The notes beneath the pieces were generated by a model. It searched no databases, was not told the origin of the DNA, and saw only the letters and a list, made by a program, of their open reading frames with translations. 64,000 nucleotides of DNA, taken from Paracoccaceae bacterium (GTDB lineage Bacteria; Pseudomonadota; Alphaproteobacteria; Rhodobacterales; Rhodobacteraceae). Positions within the stretch are counted from its first letter, which is position 1. Each line of letters starts with the position of its first letter. Shown in pieces: positions 9,885 through 18,259 of this stretch. The position numbers were made by a program, and so were the translations under genes. Location: contig WLWX01000001.1 in the NCBI GenBank assembly GCA_012103375.1, positions 310,001-374,000 of the forward strand, given 5' to 3'.

Positions 9885-10808
9885 ATGAAAACTACTCTAC
9901 TTGCATCGACCGCTCTGGTCCTGTCGGTCGGCGCAGCCGCCGCGGCAGATTTCACAATGGCCGACACCGGCCACGATCACAGCATCACGCTGTCCGGCGA
10001 CGCCCGCATGGGTATGATCAACAACGATTCGCCGGGTGACAGTTCCGACATTAAGTTTACCAGCTACGACATTAAGTTTACCAGCCGTGCACGGGTGCAG
10101 TTCACCGGCGCTGGCGAAACTGATGGTGGCTTGGGCTTCGGCTTCAACTTCCGTGCTGGTGATGCGTCGGGCGCTGATGACGGGGAAAATGGTACGGTCT
10201 TCATCAGCCAGGGCGGTCACACGCTGGCCATGGGCGACGTCGACTCGGCCGCAAATGCTGCTGTCGGTCAAGTGTCCGGTGTAGGCCTTACCGGTCTGGG
10301 TGACAACAATGAAGTTGGCTACGATCTGAATGGTGAAGCGCCTGGCGCTCTGTACTCCTATACTGGTGGCGCACTCAGCTTTCACCTGAGCTTTGATGGT
10401 GACAGGGACATTGATGGTGACAGGGACATTTATGGTGACAGGGACATTTCAGATGGACCCTCGGTCGGTGTTGCGTATGACGCTGGAACCTTCAATGTCG
10501 CTCTTGGTTGGGAAGATGATGAAGGCGACACAAGCTGGTACCTTGGTGCCGGTGTGGATGTCGGCGCGGTCGCATTGCAAGGTATTGTTGCCGATCAGGA
10601 TGGCGATGATTTCTGGGCACTTTCAGCTGACTTCACCTCCGGCGCGACGACCTTCACCGTCTTTGCTTCGGATGATGATGGGGATGTTGCTTGGGGTCTG
10701 GGTGCGTCCCACGACCTCGGCGGTGGCGCTTCGCTCGTTGCTGGTGTCGTAGACTCCGACGATGAAGACGAAGTCATCTATGACTTTGGTGTCGCAATGA
10801 CATTCTGA
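9885..10808 (+). CDS. Outer-membrane porin
   Basis: 307 residues. A signal peptide (MKTTLLASTALVLSVGAAAA, cleavage near residue 20-21) is followed by alternating beta-strands with a Rhodobacter-type porin pattern: an early strand SITLSGDARMGM, repeated short Asp/Gly-rich loops and a C-terminal YDFGVAMTF ending in Phe. It forms a general diffusion pore. GGGGA stands before the ATG. It is very acidic, which suits a marine or saline habitat (inference). Two exposed regions contain in-frame tandem repeats, listed separately. The gene stands alone and ends in a strong terminator. Confidence 0.9.
   Translation: MKTTLLASTALVLSVGAAAAADFTMADTGHDHSITLSGDARMGMINNDSPGDSSDIKFTSYDIKFTSRARVQFTGAGETDGGLGFGFNFRAGDASGADDGENGTVFISQGGHTLAMGDVDSAANAAVGQVSGVGLTGLGDNNEVGYDLNGEAPGALYSYTGGALSFHLSFDGDRDIDGDRDIYGDRDISDGPSVGVAYDAGTFNVALGWEDDEGDTSWYLGAGVDVGAVALQGIVADQDGDDFWALSADFTSGATTFTVFASDDDGDVAWGLGASHDLGGGASLVAGVVDSDDEDEVIYDFGVAMTF
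10047..10088 (+). repeat. 21-bp in-frame tandem duplication in the porin
   Basis: The first 18 bases of the unit are identical in both copies. The result is DIKFTSY followed by DIKFTSR, so one beta-strand segment is doubled without breaking the frame. This is the form expected from replication slippage. Confidence 0.85.
10395..10448 (+). repeat. 18-bp triple tandem repeat in a porin loop
   Basis: Three units of 18 bp encode DGDRDI, DGDRDI and YGDRDI. They differ only at the first base of the third unit. The repeat keeps the frame and lies in a hydrophilic stretch likely to be a surface loop, so the loop can lengthen or shorten in six-residue steps. Confidence 0.9.
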
Positions 10809-10832
10809 TCCAAACCGGATCAGTTAATTGGG

Positions 10833-10860
10833 AAGGGCGGGCCAGATGGTCCGCCCTTTT
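10833..10860 (+). terminator. Rho-independent terminator of the porin gene
   Basis: A stem of 11 pairs (AAGGGCGGGCC / GGTCCGCCCTT, one G-T pair) with an AGAT loop, ending in TTTT. It starts 24 bp after the porin stop codon. Confidence 0.9.
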
Positions 10861-10962
10861 CATTGAAGCGGAAGTTGACCCAGTATCACTTGCCGACCAT
10901 CGCCGTTGACATCAGGCTGGTAGGGCAACAGGTTCGGGGCAGAGAGCTTCAGGCATTCACAG

Positions 10963-12696
10963 TTGAAAACCAAACCTGCACACACCCAGTCACCCAAGGC
11001 CTTCTTCAGTCACCTGATCGACCTGGCGAATTCCTACCCCGATGCGCTGGCGCTGTGTTCGGACAGTGGCATGACGTCGCTCAGCGATCTGATCGGGAAT
11101 GTGGTTTCAGCGGCGAAGGTCTTGCGCAAAAAGAATGTTCGCGGGCGGCGCACCGTCTGCCTTTGCTGCAACAATCCGGATCTCAACTTCGTGTTGGCAT
11201 TGTCGCTAATGATCAACGGCTGCCGCGTCGGCTATAGTAAGGACATTTCGATCTATAAGGCGACCGGGGTTAAGATCGACCTCGTCCTGACTGACAAAAG
11301 CGGCAAGGTCGACGACCTCCCCACGATGGCAGTCTCGCAAGAGTGGTTCCAACCCAAGAAACCGATTGCAACCCTGGGCCTGCCGATCGCGCAGGATTTT
11401 TCCGCTATATTCTCATCTTCGGGATCAACCGGGCGACCCAAACTTATTGAATTCAGCGCTCGTGCGATACTGCACAGAATTGGGACAAAAGGGCAGGATG
11501 CCTATTTCCCCTCACAGAAAAGATTCCTGTTGTCGGCCGGTCGCGGCAGCCTTTCTGTTTTCGTTGACACCATGGTCGCGGTCGCAGCCGGGGGCGTCCT
11601 TATAAATGCGCCCGCAAACAGCTGATTGTGTTGAAAAACTCCGAAATCAGAGCGTCGCGGATTTCTTGCGAAAACCTATGAAGCGAAATAGTCGGAAAGC
11701 TTTGACCACGAGACAGCGCATGGCTGCGCGTGAGCGCATGTAGGCGATTTGGGCCGCCCCCCGCGCCAAAAATTTAGGATCGGGCTGCATGGAAAGAAAA
11801 ATCATCGTTCAGGCCCTAAAACGGAGTTTTTCAACACAATCGGCTCACCGGCTGTAATCGCGGCAATACAGCGGTATTGCCCCAGCTATGTTCTGATCGC
11901 ACCCGCCCTACTGGCAGAAGTCATTGATGATCTGAAAACTCGACCCATCAGAACCCGCGTACCTGTCGCGCGCGTCACCGGCGCCTTTTGCCCGCCCGCA
12001 CTGGTCAAGGATGCGGTCGAAGTCCTTATCGATGAAATCGTTACGTCCTATGGTGCCACCGAGGTTGCCCGAATAGCCTGGAAATCCTCGACAGAAAACG
12101 TCGCCGAAGAACGATGTGTGGGCAAGGTGATCGACGGTGTAGAAGCAGCCGCATTCACTGACGACAATGTGCAGTTGCCTGCTGGTCAGGAAGGCCTTAT
12201 CCGCGCACGCGTCACGCCATAGATTGTGGGGCGATATATCGGAAAAGACGCCGGAAACGGTAGCGCCCTGATCGACGGTTGGTTCCCTACCGGGGATATT
12301 GGGCGTGTTTCGGACGATGGGTATTTGACGATCCTCGGACGCAGCTCGGTGGTCATCAACTATGGTGGCAACAAGCTGCATCCCGGATTTCTTGAACAGG
12401 CTTTACTCGGGATTGACGGCGTCACTGCTGTGGCAGTCGTCGGCGTTGAAGCGCCCGATGGCTTTCCAAGGATATGTGCCGCGATTGTGTCAGACCGCGA
12501 AATAGGGCTGGACGCCGCGAACTGGCACTTGATCAAAACAGAATTTGAATTTCCGGTTCATGTGCTGAAGCACGTCGAGACCCTTCCAAAACTCGTGTCA
12601 GGAAAGATTGATATTTCGGCAATTCGCGAGATGTTTTCGCCGGATGTCGACGTACCGATGATTGTGACCGTCTCAGAGAACACTGCGCCCGATTGA
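10963..12696 (+). pseudogene. AMP-dependent synthetase/ligase, disrupted
   Basis: An acyl-activating enzyme that would form an acyl-adenylate. The pieces are in order: the phosphate-binding motif SSSGSTGRPK, then after the 218-bp element TSYGATEVARIA, then GWFPTGDIGRVSDDGYLTILGR, and the C-terminal LPKLVSGKID with the catalytic Lys. Removing the element and its target duplication (222 bp) restores one frame, but an in-frame TAG remains at 12220-12222, between RARVTP and IVGRYI. Two independent lesions make it a pseudogene. The only start I see is a TTG at 10963. Substrate unknown. The original protein would be about 500 residues, normal for the family. Confidence 0.8.
11624..11841 (+). mobile_element. 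218-bp MITE-like element, copy 1
   Basis: Bounded by perfect 20-bp inverted repeats, GATTGTGTTGAAAAACTCCG and its complement. It lies in the AMP-ligase gene. Flanks are AGCT (11620-11623) and GGCT (11842-11845), an imperfect target duplication. One base differs from the other copies (C instead of A in the run after GGGCCG, near 11757). At 11716-11738 it carries GCGCA-TGGC-TGCGC-GTGA-GCGCA, able to form two mutually exclusive hairpins. It encodes no transposase; the longest internal frame in this orientation starts MKRNSRKALTT and ends at a TAG. Confidence 0.95.
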
Positions 12697-12741
12697 TCGG
12701 GCGCCAAAAGATACGCCGATCGGAATGAATGTTTTGGCCAT

Positions 12742-12771
12742 GGTCGGGGCGCCCTCTATGGCGCCCCGACC
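12742..12771. terminator. Perfect 12-bp hairpin between converging pseudogenes
   Basis: GGTCGGGGCGCC and its exact complement are separated by CTCTAT. It sits between the AMP-ligase relic (+) and the BA14K relic (-), which converge here. No U-run follows on either strand, so it may be a transcription barrier or processing stem rather than a classical terminator. Confidence 0.6.
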
Positions 12772-12782
12772 CAACAACACCC

Positions 12783-13328
12783 TTACAGCCGATCATGTGG
12801 CGAATCGCAGAACTTGCGTGGCCCGTGATACGGCTGGAACGTTTTGGTCCGGCGGCTGTAGCTGCGGTATTTCCAGTCGCACCAGTCATCGTGGCGCTCC
12901 ATGTTGCGGCGTGGGATGTGGCTCCAGCCGCTATTGCCGTGGTGGTGGTGATGCTGCTGATCCAGCAAATAGGCGGTGAAGGCAAAGGCGGCCAGCGGGT
13001 ACCACCAGCCGTCGTTATGGCGACGATATCCGTGCCGGCGCCATTTGGAACCCCGGTGGCCACGCAGGAAGCGTGGACGGTCGAAACCCCGGTTGCTAAG
13101 CGCGCGTCAGCGTCGCGGGTGCTTGCGGCACCACTTTTTTCCGCGCCAACGATTGTTCTTGTGATTAACCTCGACGAGGTCCGCCAGACCGATGCCAAAT
13201 GACGCCACAGGCGCCTGGCCATAGCCTGGCATCTGCACCGCGCCGCCCGCATTAAGCGAGGTTGCCGCCATTGCAAAGGTCAGCGCCATCGCACCGGCCA
13301 TTCGGGTTTTCTTGAAGCTGAGTATCAT
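12783..13328 (-). pseudogene. BA14K family protein with in-frame stop
   Basis: Read from ATG at 13328, the protein has a signal sequence (MAGAMALTFAMAATSLNAGG) and a basic segment. It meets TGA at 13107-13109 after 73 residues. The same frame continues through a hydrophobic stretch (WWYPLAAFAFTAYLL), a His run and the BA14K signature DDWCDWKYRSYSRRTKTFQP, ending FCDSPHD near the TAA at 12783. BA14K proteins are small exported lectin-like proteins of alphaproteobacteria. The in-frame TGA makes it a recent pseudogene unless it is a sequencing error. A 231-bp gap (13329-13559) to the next gene shows no further feature. Confidence 0.75.
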
Positions 13329-13559
13329 GGTTCAAGCCTTTCAGAGTTCACTGGTTACACGTTTCACGTGCCCAAACTCCAATCGCGCTTCCTGACACAG
13401 GTAGGTTGCTGACCCTCCAAACCCCCAGTTGGCGGATCGGCCTGCCGATGTGCCGCATTTCAATGCAGACGTCATTGGCAAACTGCGGTAACGAACCTAT
13501 CATAAGCGCGGTGTTTGGCAATAACACCAGCCTGCTATCTTATAACCGGAGTGTGCCCG

Positions 13560-15008
13560 ATGACCGTCAACCAGAACTTCATCGCCAATAATTGGCTGGA
13601 CGGTGAGTCCACGATCGAGAACGTCAACCCGTCCGATACCTCTGATATTATTGGACTTTTCGCGCAAGCTTCGGGCGGTCAGCTGGATGACGCGATCGCG
13701 GCGGCGCAGGTTGCGCAGCGCGCCTGGGCCGCGACGGGGATCGAGCATCGTTATAACGTCCTGATGGCCATCGGCACGGAATTGATGGAAAAATCGGCTG
13801 ACCTGGGCGAACTTTTGTCGCGCGAAGAAGGCAAACCGCGCGGTGAGGGCGTGGGCGAGGTTTATCGCGCCGGCCAGTTCTTCACCTATTACGCTGCCGA
13901 ATGCCTGCGCCAGATTGGGGATCGCGCCGCCTCGACCCGGCCGGGGATCGAGGTGCTGGTGGATCGTGAACCTGTGGGGGTGGTAGCGGTGATCTCTCCC
14001 TGGAACTTCCCGACCGCGACGGCCAGCTGGAAGATTGCCCCGGCACTGGCCTTTGGCAATGCGGTGATCTGGAAGCCGGCGAACCTGACGCCTGCCTCGG
14101 CGGTGGAACTGACCAAGATCATCGCCAAACAGGATATCCCGCCGGGGCTGTTCAACCTGGTCATGGGGTCCGGCGGCAGCATCGGTCAGGCGCTGGTGGA
14201 AAGCCCGGGCGTGGACGCGATTTCCTTCACGGGCTCGGTCCCCGTGGGCAAGGGGATCGCGGCTTCGGCCATCGGCAACCTGACCAAGCTTCAGATGGAA
14301 ATGGGGTCGAAAAACGCATTGGCTGTGATGGAAGATGCCGATCTAGATCTGGCCGTCACCGTGGCACTTGGCGGGGCGTTCGGCGGTTCAGGGCAGAAAT
14401 GCACCGCGTCTTCGCGCCTTGTGGTCCATGCGGATGTGAATGACGAATTCACCGGCCGGCTGGTCGCCGGTGCCAAGGCGATGAAGGTCGGGCACGCCCT
14501 GGCAGAGGGCACGCAGATCGGCCCCGTGGTCAGCGCCGGACAACTTCAGGCCAACCTGGACAATATTGCGCTGGGCGCATCCGAAGGCGCAACGCTGCTT
14601 TGCGGCGGCGAGCGCGTCGACCAACCGACCGAAGGCTATTACATGTCCCCCGCCGTTTTCGCGGACACCACCAACGACATGCAGATCAACCGGGAAGAAC
14701 TGTTCGCCCCGGCCACAAGCGTCATCAAGGTATCGGGTTATGAAGAAGCGCTGAGTGTCGTCAACGATACCAACTTTGGCCTGACATCCGGCATTGTCAC
14801 CCGCGATCTGGCCCGCGCCACCCACTTCCGCCAGAACGCGCGCACCGGTTGCGTGATGGTCAACCTGCCCACGGCGGGCACGGATTATCACGTCCCGTTC
14901 GGTGGCCGCGGCGACAGCAGCTATGGCCCACGCGAACAGGGCAGCTATGCCGCCGAATTCTATACCACGGTCAAAACCGCCTATGTCGCGGCGGGATCGC
15001 CAAAATGA
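13560..15008 (+). CDS. NAD(P)-dependent aldehyde dehydrogenase
   Basis: 482 residues of the aldehyde dehydrogenase superfamily, oxidising an aldehyde to a carboxylate. Asn149 (SPWNF), Lys172 (WKPAN), the general base Glu247 (QMEMGSKN) and nucleophile Cys281 (GQKCTASSR) are all present. The EMGSKN and CTASSR wording resembles alpha-ketoglutaric semialdehyde dehydrogenases of sugar-acid or hydroxyproline catabolism (inference). ATG at 13560 follows CCGGAG; a GTG three codons earlier is possible. First gene of an operon whose next four genes overlap it or lie within 15 bp of each other. Confidence 0.9.
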   Translation: MTVNQNFIANNWLDGESTIENVNPSDTSDIIGLFAQASGGQLDDAIAAAQVAQRAWAATGIEHRYNVLMAIGTELMEKSADLGELLSREEGKPRGEGVGEVYRAGQFFTYYAAECLRQIGDRAASTRPGIEVLVDREPVGVVAVISPWNFPTATASWKIAPALAFGNAVIWKPANLTPASAVELTKIIAKQDIPPGLFNLVMGSGGSIGQALVESPGVDAISFTGSVPVGKGIAASAIGNLTKLQMEMGSKNALAVMEDADLDLAVTVALGGAFGGSGQKCTASSRLVVHADVNDEFTGRLVAGAKAMKVGHALAEGTQIGPVVSAGQLQANLDNIALGASEGATLLCGGERVDQPTEGYYMSPAVFADTTNDMQINREELFAPATSVIKVSGYEEALSVVNDTNFGLTSGIVTRDLARATHFRQNARTGCVMVNLPTAGTDYHVPFGGRGDSSYGPREQGSYAAEFYTTVKTAYVAAGSPK

Positions 15009-15982
15009 CGGTCCGTATCGACGGGCTGCAATATGCCAATTGGTCCGAAAAAATCTTCCGCCAGATGCGAGCGGGCGGCCTTGATGCCGTTCATGTGACC
15101 ATCGCCTATCACGAGGTGTTCCGCGAAACCGTGCTGAACATCGAACAATGGAATCGGTGGTTCGAACTGCACTCTGACCTGATTTTTCAGGGCCGCACCG
15201 GGGATGACGTGCGAAAGGCGAAGGAAACCGGGCGGACGGCGATCTTCTTTGGCTATCAGAACCCCAGCCCGATCGAGGATGATATCGGCCTGGTCGAGGT
15301 CAACCACACGCTTGGCGCGCGCTTCATGCAGCTGAGCTATAACAACCAGTCGCTGTTGGCGACCGGCTGTTATGAGGCGGAAGACCCCGGCCTGACGCGC
15401 ATGGGCAAACAGGTTGTGGCCGAGATGAACCGCGTTGGTCTGGTGGTCGACATGAGCCATTCTGCGGATCGCTCGACCATGGAAGCGATCGAGCATTCCA
15501 GCCGCCCCATTGCCATCACTCATGCCAACCCGGCGTTCTGGCACCCGGCGCTCAGGAACAAATCTGATACGATTATCAAGGCCTTGGGTGAAAGCGGCGG
15601 GATGCTGGGCTTCTCGCTCTATCCGCATCATCTGAAGGGCAAATCCGACTGCACGCTTCAGGATTTCTGCGACATGATCGCGCGGACTGCCGATCTGGCG
15701 GGGCCGGAGAACCTCGGGATTGGCAGCGATCTTTGTCAGGATCAGCCGGACTCAATCGTCGAATGGATGCGGGTCGGGCGTTGGACCAAGGCGATAGACT
15801 ATGGCGAAGGGTCAGCCAGCGACGCAGGCTTTCCGCCGATGCCGGAATGGTACAGGGACAACCGTGATTTCGGCAATATCGAGGATGGCTTGCGCGCCAC
15901 CGGCCTGTCGGCGGGGGATGTTGCGGGCATAATGGGGGACAACTGGCTGCGTTTCTTCGACGCCAGTTTCGGCCCGGCATGA
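15005..15982 (+). CDS. M19 (renal) dipeptidase-family protein, non-canonical metal site
   Basis: 325 residues, starting in an ATGA overlap with the aldehyde dehydrogenase. The fold is the metal-dependent TIM barrel of membrane/renal dipeptidases. It shows VVDMSHSADR (His152), AITHANPAF (His173) and GIGSDL (Asp242), equivalent to the His198, His219 and Asp288 sites of the human enzyme. The usual N-terminal HxD zinc motif (DGHNDLP type) is replaced by DGLQYA at 6-11, and the region of the bridging Glu reads FFGYQN. It may therefore use one metal, or a different chemistry such as hydrolysis of a cyclic or C-N bonded catabolite (inference). The operon suggests an intracellular catabolic role. Confidence 0.8.
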   Translation: MTVRIDGLQYANWSEKIFRQMRAGGLDAVHVTIAYHEVFRETVLNIEQWNRWFELHSDLIFQGRTGDDVRKAKETGRTAIFFGYQNPSPIEDDIGLVEVNHTLGARFMQLSYNNQSLLATGCYEAEDPGLTRMGKQVVAEMNRVGLVVDMSHSADRSTMEAIEHSSRPIAITHANPAFWHPALRNKSDTIIKALGESGGMLGFSLYPHHLKGKSDCTLQDFCDMIARTADLAGPENLGIGSDLCQDQPDSIVEWMRVGRWTKAIDYGEGSASDAGFPPMPEWYRDNRDFGNIEDGLRATGLSAGDVAGIMGDNWLRFFDASFGPA

Positions 15983-17658
15983 CGCCCGAAGCCGCCCCCG
16001 CGCAGGTCGCCCTGCGTCCACCCGAACAGGTGATGCGCCTGGCGCGCCTGGGGTCTTTTCACGCCAGCCGCCTGTCGTTCATGCGCATCCTGATGCGCCG
16101 GATGAAGGCGGAAGGCTGGACCTTCGATTGCCCGGTGTTTGCGATTGACGACAAAGGTGTCGGCCATGCTGTGCTGACGGCCCAAACGCCGACCCGCACC
16201 TACGCGCTGGTCGCCTTCGCCCATGACCTGCCAGCCGATCAACGCAGCGACCGCGTCATCGCCGAGGCCTGGGATTGCACCTATGCGTTGCATGATGGCC
16301 TGCCGACCAGCGCGGATATTGAGCGGTTGCGCAAAAATGTTCCCTTTCAGGAGGCGGGTCGCGTCAGCGAAAAGGAACTGACCCTGTCACGGACCAACCG
16401 TTCGGTGCGGATGTTTGATCACGTGGTGGATCGGCTTGCCGCCGGACAGCAGCCGGACGAGAATATGATCCTTCGTGTCGGCTACCTCATGCGGACCACG
16501 GCGGTCTATGGGTCGGGCAAATTCGGCGCCTGTGATTATCGTGCGATCTGTGACCGCCCGGAATTTGCCGCCCCGTTCCAGGCCGAGATGCTGACCGTTT
16601 TCCTGATCCGCGATTTTGTTCGGCGACTGGCCGAACATCTGGCCCGCGTCCGGGGCGGGGAAAAGGCCGTGGCGATGTCCGCCACGCTGGCCCGGCGCCT
16701 TGGCATCGGCAACTCGACCGGTCTGGGCATGGTACCCTATCTGGTCAATCACCCGGCGCTGTTGAACAACTGGATTGCGGCGCGCGAAACCGCGCTGGCC
16801 CGGGTCAGGGCACTGCCGGGTGATGAGTCCAGTTTTCGCGAATTCGCTGAACTGGTCGCCCGCGCGCAGGCCAATGCTGCCGAGTGGCATTCGGACCATC
16901 CGTTGCAGAAGGAAAAACTGGCTGACTTGCGCCCGGACCTGGATGCATTGGCTGCGCATCTGAAGGCGTCGCCGTTGACCGGCCTGACGCCGTGGGATGA
17001 CCTCTACCAATGGGGCGAAGGGCAGCTGTCTTGCGAAGGCCAGGAACAGCTCGTCTCGCTGATGCTGGAACCTCATGGCGCGATTGTCGATGATCTGGCC
17101 GACGGCATGAGCCTGCGCAGCGCGGCGCCGCGGATTGACGGGGCGGCGTCGGTTGCTGCCACCCGGCGGGCGCTGGAACAGGTCTATGGCTGGGCACTAA
17201 AGACCGACTGGATGGCGCGCGACGAACAGGCCCGGGTCTGGTACGTCAGTGCCGAAAAGCTGGAGCCGCGTCTGGGTGAGCGGTTTGAGGAGCCGATTGC
17301 CGACTATGAACAACCCCTTGCGCCGGGGCGCGATGCAGCGGTGCTGTATGGTGCGCTGGCGGATTGGCCTGACGATGCGCCGATCGCGGATCTGCTGCTG
17401 GCGAGGCCCGAGCACCGCCATATGGTGCGCCGCATCCAGATCGCGCAGACCGCACCCTACGGAGAGATTCGCGACAACACGATCAGCGCGACGGTCCTGC
17501 CCATCGACATGCTGCGCTGCAAGCTGAGCTTCTTCGGGGCCGGGCATTTTGACCCGCGCAGTGACAGATGGGTGCGGATCAACATGTTCCAGAATGCGCC
17601 CTATCCCGGCGAACTGGCGGCGGAGGAGGCCGATGACTGGACCTATCCGAAGCCATGA
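15979..17658 (+). CDS. Conserved protein of unknown function (559 aa)
   Basis: I do not recognise this family. It begins in an ATGA overlap with the dipeptidase homologue and ends in one with the next gene, so it is surely part of the operon. It has no signal peptide and no obvious membrane segment. It is rich in Arg, Asp and Trp, with striking short segments GNSTGLGMVPYLVNHP (about residues 243-258), SGKFGACDYRAICDRPEF (about 179-196) and a C-terminal GHFDPRSDRWVRINMFQNAP. The composition and the mixed helix/strand pattern look like a soluble enzyme. Context argues for a catabolic step that acts with the dipeptidase-like and Ldh-like proteins. Confidence 0.85.
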   Translation: MTPEAAPAQVALRPPEQVMRLARLGSFHASRLSFMRILMRRMKAEGWTFDCPVFAIDDKGVGHAVLTAQTPTRTYALVAFAHDLPADQRSDRVIAEAWDCTYALHDGLPTSADIERLRKNVPFQEAGRVSEKELTLSRTNRSVRMFDHVVDRLAAGQQPDENMILRVGYLMRTTAVYGSGKFGACDYRAICDRPEFAAPFQAEMLTVFLIRDFVRRLAEHLARVRGGEKAVAMSATLARRLGIGNSTGLGMVPYLVNHPALLNNWIAARETALARVRALPGDESSFREFAELVARAQANAAEWHSDHPLQKEKLADLRPDLDALAAHLKASPLTGLTPWDDLYQWGEGQLSCEGQEQLVSLMLEPHGAIVDDLADGMSLRSAAPRIDGAASVAATRRALEQVYGWALKTDWMARDEQARVWYVSAEKLEPRLGERFEEPIADYEQPLAPGRDAAVLYGALADWPDDAPIADLLLARPEHRHMVRRIQIAQTAPYGEIRDNTISATVLPIDMLRCKLSFFGAGHFDPRSDRWVRINMFQNAPYPGELAAEEADDWTYPKP

Positions 17659-18245
17659 CTGGACTCATCGACATTTCGATTTCGGAACTGACGGCGATGG
17701 CCACCAAGGCTGCCCGCGGCGCCGGGTTTGGTTGGGGCATGGCGGATGAGGCTGCGCGCGCAACCTGTTGGCTGGCGGCGCGCAATCTGCCGGGGCCAAC
17801 CGCGCTGGCAGAGCTGTTGGAACGTCTGGACGGCCGGCCGATGGCGGGATTCGCGCCCTTGCTCGAAGGTGACATGTGGTCCGCATCGGGCGGCTGGCTT
17901 TGCCCGGTTGCGACCGCAGCCGCCATGCTCGACCGTGCCGACCACCTGTCCAAAGCATCGCTGACGCTTGGCCCAACCCTTTGCCCGCTGCTTCTGCGTC
18001 CTGCGGTGGCCGATATCTGGCCCGGCGGTGCAATCGTTGAACCCAAAGATCTGACCGGGCCCAAAGCCGCACAGGTGCGCATCGCCGCCGCCAGTGCCGA
18101 GGCCGTCGGGCCGGTCACCAGCCGTGCGCGGCTTGCACCCGATGTCTGGTACCGTCTTGGCGCCTTTGCCCAGCGTACCTATGCGCCTGCCACCGAAGCC
18201 TCGCGATTGGCGGGGGCCGGGGCGGGGCTGAGCGATAATGATTAA
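17655..18245 (+). CDS. DUF3726-like protein
   Basis: 196 residues, ATG overlapping the previous stop (ATGA). The N-terminus SISELTAMATKAARGAGFGWGMADEAARA resembles DUF3726, here named only by its central GAGFGWG motif near residue 23. It is Ala/Gly/Leu rich and soluble. Function is unknown. It is probably a partner of the 559-residue protein, since the two are translationally coupled. Confidence 0.75.
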   Translation: MTGLIDISISELTAMATKAARGAGFGWGMADEAARATCWLAARNLPGPTALAELLERLDGRPMAGFAPLLEGDMWSASGGWLCPVATAAAMLDRADHLSKASLTLGPTLCPLLLRPAVADIWPGGAIVEPKDLTGPKAAQVRIAAASAEAVGPVTSRARLAPDVWYRLGAFAQRTYAPATEASRLAGAGAGLSDND

Positions 18246-18259
18246 CACCGGAGATCCAC

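Noticed and set aside
12742..12771. Reading the 12-bp hairpin as an attachment site
   Set aside because: Single copy, no integrase and no flanking duplication; a stem between converging genes is a simpler explanation.
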